Source: Woronichinia naegeliana WA131 (lineage in GTDB: Bacteria; Cyanobacteriota; Cyanobacteriia; Cyanobacteriales; Microcystaceae). Taken from it: 64,000 nt of DNA. Within the stretch, counting starts at the first letter, position 1, and each line of letters opens with the position of its first letter. Shown piece after piece: positions 18,174 to 28,137 of the stretch. Below the pieces are notes generated by a model that ran no database searches, was not told the origin of the DNA, and saw only the letters and a list, made by a program, of their open reading frames with translations. The position numbers and the translations under genes are program-made. Location: positions 1,984,001 through 2,048,000 of the forward strand of contig CP073041.1 of assembly GCA_025370055.1 (NCBI GenBank). Direction: 5' to 3'.

Positions 18174-18898
18174 CCCCACCCCCATCATCTAACCTTCCCC
18201 TCAATTCACCAGTTCCTCAACCCTATAATTGGCCTTTCTGGCGACGCGCAATCCTCATCGGCCTTTGTAGCGGTGCGCTGTTGACCTTTGTAAAAGTCCT
18301 CTTTTTTCCCCAGTCCTATCGTCTTCAACCCCTGAATTTTCCCGCCACTGTTCCCCTTCCTAATTGGCAACAAGCTCCAGCGATCACCCTTTCTAAACCC
18401 ACCCAAGCAGAGGCAGATAAACTATTTAATTTCATCAATGGTCAAGCTTACCAGTATCGTCAAGGGCCAAAGACTCTAACCATCGAGATGCGTTACTTTG
18501 CACCAAGTGTCGGTGATGTTAAGGCACTGATTACCTACTATCGCAATGCCAATGTCCCCCCCCTAACCCTCAAGCAAATGCCTGGTATGGGCTATTATGC
18601 CTTACTGACAGATAAACAGCGATCGCACCTCACCGCTTGCCTCACCCCAAAAGGCGGTACTGTAGTAACAAGAGAACAATTTTTTCAAACTCGTTATACT
18701 AGCGATCTGCGTCCGAATCGTTTACTATCATGGATGGTTGGTCGTACTCCTTTGCTGGATAATCGTTGTCTTTGGATGGATCTATCTTTACCAGAAAACA
18801 ACATTTCTGAACAAGGCAGTAATTATACTTTGCTCCAACAAGTTTGGCCCACTTGGAGCCAATGGTGGCAAACTTATTTTGAACAACATCTTCCCTAG
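18170..18898 (+). CDS. Cyanoexosortase A system-associated protein
   Basis: A 242-residue protein with one N-terminal membrane helix (about residues 26-42, RAILIGLCSGALLTFVKVLF) and an extracytoplasmic domain resembling EpsI-type exosortase partners: YQYRQGPKTLTIEMRYF, then a GMGYYALLTD motif. It overlaps crtA by four bases, the standard arrangement for this partner. EpsI-like partners are thought to assist exosortase substrates or polysaccharide export; mechanism unknown. Confidence 0.8.
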   Translation: MTPPPSSNLPLNSPVPQPYNWPFWRRAILIGLCSGALLTFVKVLFFPQSYRLQPLNFPATVPLPNWQQAPAITLSKPTQAEADKLFNFINGQAYQYRQGPKTLTIEMRYFAPSVGDVKALITYYRNANVPPLTLKQMPGMGYYALLTDKQRSHLTACLTPKGGTVVTREQFFQTRYTSDLRPNRLLSWMVGRTPLLDNRCLWMDLSLPENNISEQGSNYTLLQQVWPTWSQWWQTYFEQHLP

Positions 18899-18979
18899 CA
18901 GGATTTCCACAGCCAATAGGTGATAAAAATTCTTTAGGATCCCCTTTCCTGTAATCCTCTGAATAATTGACAATAACTT

Positions 18980-19717
18980 ATGTTTCCTTTGGACAACGAA
19001 AATTTAAAAGCACAAATAGAAGACCTACAGGGACTCTCTTTTAGTTTCCGCCAAGCACTCAGTATTTTCCGTTGGTTAGGTTATGGCTTATTATTATTTA
19101 CTCTCTTTGATTGGTTAGATGTCCTCACTCCCTTGAAATTCATGAATCCACTCTGGGAATTTCAAACCATTGGTGCTCTCGTGGAAAAAGTTGTTGTTCC
19201 CTTACTCGCCTTTGTTTTGGTTTTTAGTGGCGCAGAAGTCAATCGCCGCCGGTGGGAAGCTTCCCTTTTGAAATTCTTATCGTGGTTTACCCTGGTAATT
19301 GGCATTCTTTATCTGCTAATGGTTCCCCTAGGGCTACTTAACACGATTCGTATTAATGAAATTAACAGTTCTCAAGTCTTGAGCCAAGTTGATAAACAAG
19401 TTGCTCAGATTAAAGCAGTTCAAACTCAGTTGCAAACAGTCAATAATGAAGCGCAAATGCAGGAGCTATTACAAGCACTACAAAAAGGGGGATTAGCCAT
19501 TACCCCCAAACCTGGAGAATCTGTTGAAACCATTAAAAAAGATCTCAGTAGTTTTATGACTGGGGCCAAAGAAAAAATGGAAAACCAAGCCAAGGAAGCA
19601 CGTTCTAATCAACAATTTGCCCTATTTAAGAGTTCTATCAAATGGAATCTCGGAGCAGTGATTGCCGGAGTTTGGTTTATTGGTATTTGGCGACTAAGTG
19701 AATGGGCCAGATTCTGA
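18980..19717 (+). CDS. HpsJ-like membrane protein
   Basis: A 245-residue protein with four hydrophobic segments (about residues 33-45, 68-82, 97-115, 218-236) and a periplasmic or cytoplasmic helical region between them rich in Gln (QVDKQVAQIKAVQTQLQTV). It resembles HpsJ of the hormogonium polysaccharide loci. In filamentous species HpsJ is needed for secreted polysaccharide; a unicellular or colonial strain may use it for mucilage (inference). Its 3' half is duplicated as a pseudogene at 20893-21382. Confidence 0.6.
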   Translation: MFPLDNENLKAQIEDLQGLSFSFRQALSIFRWLGYGLLLFTLFDWLDVLTPLKFMNPLWEFQTIGALVEKVVVPLLAFVLVFSGAEVNRRRWEASLLKFLSWFTLVIGILYLLMVPLGLLNTIRINEINSSQVLSQVDKQVAQIKAVQTQLQTVNNEAQMQELLQALQKGGLAITPKPGESVETIKKDLSSFMTGAKEKMENQAKEARSNQQFALFKSSIKWNLGAVIAGVWFIGIWRLSEWARF

Positions 19718-19879
19718 AATCGCGACCCCATAGTAAAAGGTCCAGCTTTTAAAGATACTGCAAAAACAATAACATCTACTATAATGAGGGGTATTGTATT
19801 GGGAACGCCCAGTATTCTTATCTCAATACTCTGCATTTGTTCGCCTTTTCCTCCTAGTTTAACGTGAGGAGTTCTCTAA

Positions 19880-20491
19880 ATGATCAATTTCAAAACAGTT
19901 TCTCTGGGACTGGTAGTCTCTGGTCTGGGCTTTCTTGCCCTGACTCCGGATGCACAAGCCTACAGTTTTGACTTCTTGGGTGCCAGTCCTAGTGGTGGTT
20001 CTATTGATTGGAAATTCGGCTTCAATTCGGAAGGATTTGACCAATCCCTCGGCAATGATAACAGAATTGTCTTTAGTGGTTTCAGTGGACTTAAATCAGC
20101 CGGTTTTGCTGCTGCCATGAGTTCATCTACCGGTGATACAATTGTCGTACCTAATACATTGGTGTTTCAAACGGTGGTAAATGTTGATCCCTCTATTGGA
20201 GAAGTTACCTATACCGCCCTCTCTAATGTGAATCAAATCAACGGTAACGTAAAGTATCAAACCTTTGTTGTCACTGCTGATGCTGTTCCTATCGGATTTG
20301 TCTCGGGAGATTATCAACTGCCCAATGGAAGTTCCTTGCTGCCTAATGGCCCCCAACCGAGTCCTGTTCCTGAACCCTTGACCATCCTCGGTTCTTTAGC
20401 GGCTTTGGGCTTTGGTGCCTTTGGCCAAAAGGAATATGCTAAAAAACAGTCTCAAAATAGTGATTCTGAATCTTACCTAAGATTTAGCTAG
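19880..20491 (+). CDS. PEP-CTERM sorting domain protein
   Basis: A 203-residue secreted protein: signal peptide MINFKTVSLGLVVSGLGFLA ending about residue 28 (DAQA|YS), a Gly/Ser-rich beta domain, then the PEP-CTERM signal near residues 164-190: VPEPLTILGSLAALGFGAFG followed by a basic cluster (QKEYAKK). This is the signal recognised by exosortases. It carries a GTGAGGAG ribosome site. Being four genes downstream of crtA it is a likely substrate. The mature function is unknown. The tail after the basic cluster is unusually long (13 residues). Confidence 0.85.
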   Translation: MINFKTVSLGLVVSGLGFLALTPDAQAYSFDFLGASPSGGSIDWKFGFNSEGFDQSLGNDNRIVFSGFSGLKSAGFAAAMSSSTGDTIVVPNTLVFQTVVNVDPSIGEVTYTALSNVNQINGNVKYQTFVVTADAVPIGFVSGDYQLPNGSSLLPNGPQPSPVPEPLTILGSLAALGFGAFGQKEYAKKQSQNSDSESYLRFS

Positions 20492-20892
20492 TTCGATGGG
20501 AAGCCCCACGCTCTACCGACAGGTGAGCGATGGGATGAAAGTCGAGTTAATCGAGTGGCTCAATGCCGCGAAGATTAACAAAAAGTGCTATTATTTGGAC
20601 AAGGCAATAAAGAACCTGATTGCCATAAGGGTTGATTTCCTTCCCGTAAGATGTCTGATAAGCCTCTGATTGTTGGCACTTCTTCAATGAAGAAGATTCG
20701 ATCAATAACAAGCGACTCCGTTGCATGGTTCAAATAGGATGAAAAAGAAATTTCAAAAAGTGGGGTTGGGCATCGTCTCACTATAAAACGCTCCAGTCCA
20801 GTTCCATCGTAGAACGACTTTCTGGTGGGAGAAGCCCACACTGTACCGCCTAAGCGGTTAGTGCTGGGAGTATGTCACGTAAAGGCCAACCT
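20492..20892. other. Gene-free stretch with a pair of imperfect repeats
   Basis: No convincing gene. Two similar segments occur, GAAGCCCCACGCTCTACCG near 20501 and GAAGCCCACACTGTACCGC near 20831, the second followed by a GCGGTTAGTGCTGGGAG block. They resemble the structured right ends of IS200/IS605 or IS607-type elements, so this may be a decayed TnpB-associated end. Weak evidence. Confidence 0.3.
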
Positions 20893-21382
20893 ATGCAGGA
20901 ACTATTACAAGCACTACAAAAAGGAGGATTAACCATTGCCCCCAAACCCGGAGAATCTGTTGAAACCATCAAAAAAAACCTCAGTAGTTTTATGACTGGG
21001 GCCAAAGAAAAAATAGAAAATCAAGCTAAGGAAGCGCGTTCTACTCAATAATTTGCTCTATTTAGGGCTTGCTGAATAAGTATAGAACCCTTGCCAGATG
21101 ATGCTTTCAAGCATTTTAAAAACGATCAGGTGCAAAGTTATGGCCTTTAGAGACTCAAAGCCCATGCACGTCGTTGGAAAACTGGGGGTTGAAATTGGAA
21201 ACAACTCTCTGAAGTCACCATTTTTCGCGTCCTGTGGCATCTAGGTTCGTTTTGTGGACTTTTTCAGCAGACCCTATTTAAGAGTTCTATCAAGTGGAAT
21301 CTCGGCGCAGTGATTGCCGGAGTTTAGTTTATTGGTATTTGGCGATTAAGCGAATGGGCCAGATTCTGAAAGCGCGACTTCT
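20893..21382 (+). pseudogene. Duplicated 3' part of the hpsJ-like gene, dead
   Basis: Matches 19459-19730 closely from ATGCAGGAACTATTACAAGC to beyond the stop codon. Two nonsense changes are present: CAA to TAA at the equivalent of NQQFALF and TGG to TAG in GVWFIG. A 210-bp MITE (21065-21274) interrupts it between two copies of TATTTA; the parental gene keeps the empty site. Confidence 0.8.
21065..21274 (+). mobile_element. 210-bp MITE, copy 1
   Basis: Starts GGGCTTGCTGAATAAG and ends TTTTTCAGCAGACCC, flanked by TATTTA at 21059-21064 and 21275-21280. The parental hpsJ gene at 19620 has a single TATTTA, so the target duplication is proven by the empty site. The outer ~28 bases at the right end closely match the right end of the IS5-like element. 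The internal open frame of 60 codons on the minus strand is conserved in both copies but shows no family features. Confidence 0.85.
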
Positions 21383-21814
21383 AGCAACTTTTTTCTCAAA
21401 ATAAACACTGACAATAAAAATATCATTCAGATAGGAGTAAATAAATGACAAGTAATACTCAATAAATTACTATTTGTACTTCTATCTATATCAAGTATTA
21501 CAGTTAGTCGAAATCGTCAAAAGTCCTAGTAAACAAGCATTTGCTTTTCTCACTCGGCAATAGTTTAAATGGTCAAAATCCGTCATAAGACATAGTTGAT
21601 AGAGAGTTTTAACGCTTAATAATCATGATAGACTGCCATAAGTGACAGGGAAAACGCACTAATCACTAAAAACTTTACTCCGCAAGGATTTTATATCTCT
21701 ATCAAGGATTTTATATCCATATTTAGGTAAATTGAGAGTGAAACCCTTATGGAGTAAGTTGTTTAAAAAAAAGATACGTTCCCTCTAGCGTCAGTGATTA
21801 CTTACCAGATACTT
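21383..21814. other. AT-rich gene-free stretch
   Basis: About 430 bases with no supported gene; only short direct repeats such as AAGGATTTTATATC (twice near 21677-21720) are seen. Confidence 0.5.
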
Positions 21815-21967
21815 ATGCATAGACTTAATGTCAACGTTCCCGAAAAAGAGATGGAAATACTTCGACAATACTGTGAACAGGAAGGGAGAACCCAATCTGA
21901 TGTTCTCAGAGAATATATTCGCTCATTAAAACGAAAGTTGAACAAGCGCATCGAAAGTAGTCAATGA
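21815..21967 (+). CDS. Small ribbon-helix-helix-like protein
   Basis: A 50-residue protein, MHRLNVNVPEKEMEILRQYC then EGRTQSDVLREYIRSLKR. The pattern of a short N-terminal strand (LNVNVP) followed by two helices separated by a Gly-Arg-Thr-Gln-Ser turn is that of CopG/Arc-type DNA-binding proteins. These commonly act as antitoxins or plasmid regulators. No toxin gene is next to it; the following gene is on the other strand. Confidence 0.55.
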   Translation: MHRLNVNVPEKEMEILRQYCEQEGRTQSDVLREYIRSLKRKLNKRIESSQ

Positions 21968-21997
21968 GCTATTGGCAGTTAACAGAAACTGAGAATG

Positions 21998-22999
21998 TCA
22001 ACGCACAAACAAAGGCATAATTTCAGCCGCCGTGTACAATCCGTATAACCCCCGTTGATGTAAGCGTATCCCTGCTTTTAAATAACCGAAGGCAGGCCCG
22101 CAAACATTGGCCGCCATACTGGTTTCATCTCCTAAGGTGAAGGTGTGAGTTGAAATTTTGCCTTCAAAGGTGCGTCCTGTAATCTTGACATTGGTACTCA
22201 ATGGTTTCTTCGGATTACGAGTGTCAACAACGCCCCCCACAGTGACCTGTTCGCGATCGCAAATGCCGGCTAGTTCCAGCATAATGTCATCAGCATGTTC
22301 CATATTTTCCAAGGCCAAAATACCGTTGGTTTGATCGAGTAGCATGGCAACTTCTTCATCGGTCATGGCTCTGGCCTTGTCCACATCATAGCCAGGCATA
22401 TGAGCAATATCTTCTCGAATCGTGGCACGATAGGCTTCCCAGTTAGCAATACCGACCCCAAAGGTAATTTGAACGCGATGAACCTCGGCATAACTTTGGG
22501 CTGCTAAAGCCGCTGCTGCCGTTAAGAGTCCAGGAGTCGCTCCACATCCAGTCATATAGGTAATACCCGCAGTGGCCAACGAGTCTTTTAGCTCCAATAG
22601 CTGCTCTACGGCACTAGTGCGTTTCAGGGCATCAACTAATACGCCTTGCCAACCGGATTGGATAAAACGGCGAGCGACATCGGCCATAAAGGTATTCGGC
22701 AAGTTAGGTAAGGCGAGAAAATAGCCATCTACTTTTGCCTGGGACAATAATTCGTCAATACTGCGATCGCTCAAAACCCCAGAGGGATCTAAATAACCCA
22801 GAGAACCTTTTTCCTGATAAACGGCGATCGCGGACTGAAGTGGTAAACCTTGAGCTTGATAAGCGTAACCTTTATGATCGGCGGCAGCAACCCAACGCAT
22901 TTCCTGTTTTGGAGCGAGCATCTGCGCGGCTGCTTGGCCTAAACCGCCAAAACCAAGGATCCCTATTCGTAAAATTTGAGGGTGTTCTTGTCTATTCAT
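21998..22999 (-). CDS. Saccharopine dehydrogenase-like oxidoreductase
   Basis: A 333-residue protein with an N-terminal Rossmann fold ([18 protein letters not shown], residues 11-28) for NAD(P). The rest resembles the cyanobacterial saccharopine dehydrogenase-like group, including [20 protein letters not shown] and the C-terminal [21 protein letters not shown]. The substrate is not known. The gene stands alone between the RHH gene and the IS607-type element. Start ATG at 22999 is preceded by AAAGGAAAAA. Confidence 0.7.
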   Translation of the reverse strand: MNRQEHPQILRIGILGFGGLGQAAAQMLAPKQEMRWVAAADHKGYAYQAQGLPLQSAIAVYQEKGSLGYLDPSGVLSDRSIDELLSQAKVDGYFLALPNLPNTFMADVARRFIQSGWQGVLVDALKRTSAVEQLLELKDSLATAGITYMTGCGATPGLLTAAAALAAQSYAEVHRVQITFGVGIANWEAYRATIREDIAHMPGYDVDKARAMTDEEVAMLLDQTNGILALENMEHADDIMLELAGICDREQVTVGGVVDTRNPKKPLSTNVKITGRTFEGKISTHTFTLGDETSMAANVCGPAFGYLKAGIRLHQRGLYGLYTAAEIMPLFVR

Positions 23000-23092
23000 A
23001 CAGTTTTTCCTTTGATCTAGATGATTTTCTAATTATCTGTTCAGCATTAGCACTTTGTCACGGTAATTGGAGCCAAAACGATGCTGATACAT

Positions 23093-23972
23093 TTATGCAA
23101 CAGAAAGCGGTATATTACCGCATTTTGCAACAATAGCATCACCCTCGTTGCTGAGAGTGAAGGTCGTACCCGACAAAGCCTTGAGCATAATACCCAAAGC
23201 ACCATTCCAATCGCGTGGAATAACGTGGTCACAAACGGGACATCGAAAAACCTTAGAACCACCTAGTTTTGTGTGGATATGTCCGCATTTCGTACAAGTT
23301 TTGCTGGTAAATTCTTCTGTCACGTCAAACATCTGACAGCCACTTAACTCAGCTTTATTTTTAAGGACTTGTTTGAACCGATAATGCGCCCAGGTCAACA
23401 TTTGTCGGGCAGTTTTACTTCTGATTTTTCGCTTGGAACGATTGGTCATTTCTGACGTTTCAAACTTTGGCAGCAAGATAGCTGGATATTTTTTTGTTAA
23501 GTAACTTGCTGTTTTTTTATGGCAGTCATCAATTAAATTACGGATTTTACCTCGTAACCGAGAGGCTGCCTTTCTCATTTTTTGTCGTTCTTTAGCAACT
23601 TTTGACAGGCTAATTCGACTCATTAGATCGTCAAGATATTTACATAGTCGGTTGATTCGCCCCATGTCTGATGAACCCACTTCCAAGAAGTTTTGTCCGT
23701 CAAATCCTGTTAGAAAAGTTCTTACTCCTGGGTCAAGAGCAATAATGCGATTTCCTTGTTGGGGTATCGGTTTTGCTTCTTCAAGGAACATACAGAACCA
23801 ATCACCCGACTTGTCCTTGATTAGTTGAGTCGCATAAAGACTAACGTCAGGGATTACTTCTGAAGAAATAAAGCCAAGTCCTTTTGTTAACAAGGGATAC
23901 CATGTTCCATGACTAAAGTTACAGTTGTTGAATTTAATTGTTTTTCTAGGAGCCTTACAACTTCTATACTTA
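23093..23972 (-). pseudogene. tnpB: TnpB (IS607 type), C-terminal part
   Basis: Residues from the middle to the end of a TnpB RNA-guided nuclease. RuvC landmarks are intact: Asp in IIALDPGVRTFL, Glu in LLPKFETSEM, the zinc finger CTKCGHIHTKLGGSKVFRC with CPVC, and Asp in PRDWNGALG. The N-terminal part lies at 26848-~27120 on the far side of an IS5-like insertion, joined across TACTTA (K-Y codons). TnpB cleaves the excised donor site guided by an RNA from the element's right end. Broken here. Confidence 0.8.
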
Positions 23973-24178
23973 GGGCTTGCTGAAAAAGTCAAAAAACGAA
24001 AGAAATGTGGGTTAGGGAAGTATGGACTGAAAAAGCATAGATAACTTATCCTTATGGAAACAAATCAAAATACAGATTTTGTTTAATCTATTGTTCCTTT
24101 CTGTCTAAAAAGGTCAACACAAATTACTCCTCACAAAAGAGAGGAAAATTAACACCATTTTTCACAAGAAAAACGACT

Positions 24179-24509
24179 CTACAACTTTTTACTTTTTGTC
24201 TTCTGAAGTAGAGTAGAAAGATTCATTACCAAAAAATTCATCGCAATTACCGTTTCCGAGGTCTCAGGTAGTTTGGCCATCACTCGACCAAGACTAAATT
24301 TCCTCTTTCCCTGTCCGAATTTACCCTCAATGGCATTACGCACTCTTTCATCTGAGCGTGCCTCTTTCTTTTTTTCTTTGCTCACCTCTTTCGGCGGTCT
24401 TCCCAATCGGGGACCACTCATTCTTATATCCCTTTCTTTACAATAAGCTCGATTCGCTTTTGTTCGATAGATTTTATCCACATGAACCGATTCCGGATAA
24501 CATCCTGTT
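24179..24509 (-). pseudogene. IS5-like transposase, C-terminal part (copy D)
   Basis: Codes from CYPESVHVDKIYRTKANR to the terminal LLQKTKSKKL. The first residues shown in the open frame (MYPTG) come from the inserted IS. The N-terminal part is at 25688-26724; excision of the insert would restore the gene through the CATCCTGTT target. Confidence 0.8.
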
Positions 24510-25687
24510 GGGTACATCCCGGATAAAGTAGTACATAGAATCTGGGGTAAAATGGAAAAAAACTGATGAGCGAAAAAAGTATGTTACCGATTCCCCCAGA
24601 AGAAAAAGCACTGTTAAAACAGCATCTCACCGAATCAGCCCGTATCTTGCGCAAATATACGGAACCAGAGAAACAGAAGGACTTTGGAAGCATCGAAGTA
24701 GAAGTCAGAACCCAGATGTTAGAAATTGTGGGGCCAACAATGGGGGAGTTTTTTTTTCAGAAGGGGGAAAAAAACGGTCTGGAAACAAGCGAAAAATCAA
24801 AACCCTAGTCGGAGAAGTGGAAATAAGCCAAAAACAAGCCAGAAAACTAAAGGTGTCGCCAAAAATCGTCTTAAGTCCAGGTTTAGAGAAATGCTGTCTA
24901 AGAGCCAGTGCGAAAACATCCTACCAACAAGCAGAAGAAGATATAGAGGAGTTGATGGGGATAAAAGTAGGACATAGCAGTTTACATCGCTTGGTAGAAC
25001 GGACAGAACTGCCCTTAGCTCAAGCTCAGTCAGAGAGTGCGGGGGTCAGTATAGATGGGGGAAAGATTTGTCTGCGGGGCGAGGAGAAGGAAGGGGGACA
25101 GTGGCGAGATTATAAACTGGTGAGTCTTCATGGCAATGTCTGTGAAGCCTTTTTCCAAGACCCAGAGGGCTTAAAGAATTGGAGCAATGTTCAACCTTTG
25201 TCCCCAATAGTGACCTTTTTGGGAGATGGTCATCCCGGAATCTGGAATGCGGTAGAGAGTTTCGCCACTCAATCGTGGCTGATACGACGAGAGGTGTTGG
25301 ATTGGTATCATCTCAAGGAGAATCTGTTCAAAGTGGGTGGCTCTCTCAAACGGCTAGAAGCAGTGGAGCATTTACTGTGGCGGGGTTTTGTGAACAAGGC
25401 AATAGATGCGTTTGATGGAGTCAAAAGCAAGAGGGCAAAGAATTTTCAAGCCTATTTGACGAAGCATTATCAGCGTATCCCTGATTACCAATACTATCAA
25501 CAGCTTGGTATTGTGATTGGTTCTGGTGATGTGGAGTCTAAGATTAAACAGGTGGGAGCTAGGGTTAAATTGTCGGGAGCACGTTGGCATCTTCATAATG
25601 TTTCTCGTATTCTTCGGCTACGATGTGCTTATCTCAATCACTCTCCTCTTTTGAGTGTCAATGTATTATCTTAAGTGGGATGCACCC
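24510..25687 (+). mobile_element. ISKra4-like IS (1178 bp) with two overlapping frames
   Basis: Terminal repeats GGGTACATCCC and GGGATGCACCC, flanked by a 9-bp duplication CATCCTGTT at 24501-24509 and 25688-25696. It carries a transposase split between two frames with a canonical -1 slippery heptamer at the junction. Family placement in the ISKra4 group is tentative and rests on the transposase pattern. Confidence 0.85.
24566..25674 (+). CDS. Transposase, probably made by -1 frameshifting
   Basis: The first frame (24566-24808) gives a helical N-terminus MSEKSMLPIPPEEKALLKQ. The second frame (to 25674) holds the DDE-like core: GVSIDGGKICLRGE, VTFLGDGHPGIWN, EVLDWYHLKENLFK and a C-terminal VIGSGDVESKIKQVGARVK. 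At 24769-24775 the first frame reads A AAA AAC, a classical slippery heptamer; a -1 slip there joins the frames with CGG as next codon, giving about 369 residues. Alternatively one frame has simply been mutated. No close cyanobacterial name can be given. Confidence 0.6.
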
Positions 25688-26724
25688 CATCCTGTTTCCC
25701 TTTTATATTCTTCTATTCGCGCTTGTAAATCTCCCGATTCGTTGTAATTATCCCAACTTAATTTGTCTAAGAAGACAAAGCCATTCACATTACTTGCCGA
25801 TATTTTAGCTCCAAACTCTACTGCTTTTCCCGCTTTTCCACGCACTATTGGACGCACGTGAGGTTGGCTTACACTCACAATTCTGTTTTCTACTTTATTT
25901 GTCTTTTTTTCATACATTTCTAACTGTTGCTCATACACTTTTCCTATCGTTACAAGCTCTTCTTGCTCTTTTTTCGTTAGTTTTTCTAACTTTGCTCCCT
26001 CTTCTATCATTTTTTCTATATCAGACAAGTTTCTTTTTATATATCCTAGTTGTTTTTTTGTTCCTTTTCTTCTTTCTTTTTTTGACACACGACGTTTTTT
26101 TGCTATGGCTAAGTACTCTTTTCTTGCCACTTCCCTATAAGTCCTCGGCTTTTCTTTCCTTTTCTCTTTTATTTCTTCATACAGCTTATCTATTATTTTT
26201 TCTGTTTTTTCTCTGGCATCATTCAATATTCCTATATCCGTTGGATATTTTATATCTGCTGGTGTACAAGTCGCATCTAACAATAACTTTCCTTCATTTT
26301 CTTTTTTTTCTGACGCTACACCCGTCGCTTTTTTTTCTATTTCTTTATTAATTTTATTTATTAATTCCATTCCTATTTTTTTACGAAAATGAACCATCAT
26401 TGACGCATTAAATGCTTCTTTGCTACTATAGCTTTCCATTCCTATAAAGTACTGTAAATAAGGGTTCTCTTTTATTTGTTCTACTGTTTCTCTGTCACTT
26501 TTTCCTGAAATTTCTTTGATAATTAATGCTCCTAATGCCATTCTAAATGATTTGGCTGGGGCTCCTTTTTTTTCTGTGAAGTTTTTTGCATATTCTTCCT
26601 CATATTCTTCCCAAAGAATCATTTTTGACATTTCTATCCAACGATTTTCTTCGTCTAACTGCCCGCCGAACAGATTTTTCAAGTTTTCTGGTGTTTCAAT
26701 TGAGTACTGTTGCTTTCGGTACAT
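25688..26724 (-). pseudogene. IS5-like transposase, N-terminal part (copy D)
   Basis: Starts MYRKQQYSIETPENLKN and continues to RIEEYKRETG, where the inserted IS begins. It has the DUF772-type domain and LLLDATCTPADIKYPTD. One difference from copies X and Y is Leu for Pro in KMILWEEYEE. Confidence 0.8.
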
Positions 26725-26847
26725 CTGCTTTCTCTCTTCTTAATGCAATGGTTTTGAGGCATTCTACCCTATTTTCGTGCATTCTAGCGGTTCTTAATTC
26801 GCCTACTATTTTTCTCCGTAAAGGTTTCAGCTTTTTTCAGCAAGCCC

Positions 26848-27120
26848 TACTTACAATCCCGACTGGCAGTATAGGCTTGGTGAGCATCAAAAATGGCATT
26901 CTGCCTGATATGACAAGGGGTTTCTTTTACCCATTCAGGAAGGTTGGATTGCATGATGATATTCCTTAATTTTCCCTTGCTAATCCTGCCATTTTTCTTT
27001 TGGTAGTCAATAGCTTGATTAAAGCAATAACGACAAGCCGCCATCCATTTATTCCACTGTTTCTTCAACTCCAGACTGGGATAGATTTTTATACTTTCGG
27101 AGTCCGTATAATCGCCTTGA
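26848..27120 (-). pseudogene. tnpB: TnpB (IS607 type), N-terminal part
   Basis: Encodes IKIYPSLELKKQWNKWMAAC then RYCFNQAIDYQKK, the usual TnpB N-terminus with its YP..EQK-like start and CRY.FN motif, ending at SRDCK beside the IS5-like insertion. No good start codon is visible in frame, so the 5' end may also be damaged; the longer frame upstream is an out-of-frame reading of tnpA. Confidence 0.7.
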
Positions 27121-27610
27121 GAAACAAGGTCGAATGGCGAGGATGTCTTCAACCATCTCGGCTTCAGGAGAGAGATTTGTCTCATTGAGAACCACGATTG
27201 AGCATCCAAACTTTCGGCTGAACCAGTCAAGCCAATCAAATCCAAATCGGGCAAGCCTATCTTTGTTAGCGACCACAATTGCTGCGACATTTCCAGACAT
27301 GACTCGTTCCAATAAGGCTGTAAGTTTTTGTCTTTTGAAGTTGAGTCCTCCCCTGATTTCGCTGACGACTTCCGCTTGCGGGTATTTTTCTTGGAGGACG
27401 GCGACTTGTCTTGAGAGGTCTTCGGATTGTCCCCTACTGCTGACACGAGCGTAAATAACGGTAGCTCTAGTTGGCTCAACCTATTTCCCTGTGTAGGATT
27501 CAGTGTCGTATCGCCTTTGTCCTGACGGGGTTTTAATTGCTTGGATTTTCCCTTCCTGCTCCCATTTAACCAGGGTTCGGACGTGGACTCCGAGCATTCC
27601 TGCTGCGGTT
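27049..27610 (-). pseudogene. tnpA: IS607-type serine recombinase TnpA, nonsense mutated
   Basis: Starts at or near MLGVHVRTLVKWEQEGKIQA, the MerR-like DNA-binding helix-turn-helix, then TPSGQRRYD. An in-frame TAG after TESYTGK interrupts it; the catalytic domain follows with ATVIYARVSSRGQSEDL (catalytic Ser in ARVSS), IVVANKDRLARFGFDWL and a C-terminus RRLYGLRKYKNLS. A 23-bp tandem duplication at the 5' end (27600-27645) shifts the original start. Not functional as read. Confidence 0.7.
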
Positions 27611-27720
27611 TTCCGAGCATTCCTGCTGCGGTTTTGGGTTTAACATATTTTGCGATAATAAATCCCTCAATTCGACGCTTCCATTCTAGCGCATTCTAGC
27701 GCATTCTGTCGGTATTCGTG

Positions 27721-28137
27721 GATTAAATCTTGCTCTCTTTCCCTATATACCAGGCTAAAAAACAAGCCACGGGTGCTTCGTTCCGCGACAGGACTAAGCT
27801 TGAGGGGATTTGAGAAACTGCCTAAATTCAAGAATAAGATCTTCAATTAGTACGTCTTATGGAAGAGGATTTTGTAGAAACTCAATAGCCTAAAATACTT
27901 GCCTAGCAAGAGATAGGGATAGTCTTGTCGCCTCTTCAGAGCTGTCGCTATTTCCAATTAAGTCTAATTGAGAATTTTAACTCGCGGCTGAATTCATAGT
28001 TGATAATTACTAAGTCTGGATGTGATATTCTCTAGATCTTATTTTTTTAGAGTATATTTTCTACGTTAGAGTAAAATTTGTAGTTGGCTCTCAAAAATAT
28101 AGGATGACCCATCAGGGGTGCATTAGGACTCAGTGCA
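27721..28137. other. AT-rich gene-free stretch before btpA
   Basis: No supported gene over about 400 bases. A short tandem run of GCATTCTAGC occurs just before it (27693-27715), at the presumed left end of the IS607-type element. Confidence 0.5.

Larger units (their letters stand above)
23973..26847 (-). mobile_element. IS5-like element copy D, carrying another IS
   Basis: Ends GGGCTTGCTGAAAAAGTC and CAGCAAGCCC, flanked by TACTTA at 23967-23972 and 26848-26853, so the insertion into tnpB is clean. Removing the IS at 24510-25687 leaves 1688 bp. The transposase would then read continuously. Confidence 0.9.
23040..27720 (-). mobile_element. IS607-type element, disrupted
   Basis: Contains a serine-recombinase tnpA (27049-27610) followed by tnpB (27120-26848 and 23972-23093), the order of IS607-family elements. 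It is interrupted by the IS5-like copy D. IS607-type elements have no terminal inverted repeats or long target duplications, so the outer limits given are approximate. Confidence 0.65.

Noticed and set aside
20575..20841. 88-codon minus-strand frame
   Set aside because: Composition and lack of conserved pattern suggest chance; it overlaps the repeat-rich relic region.
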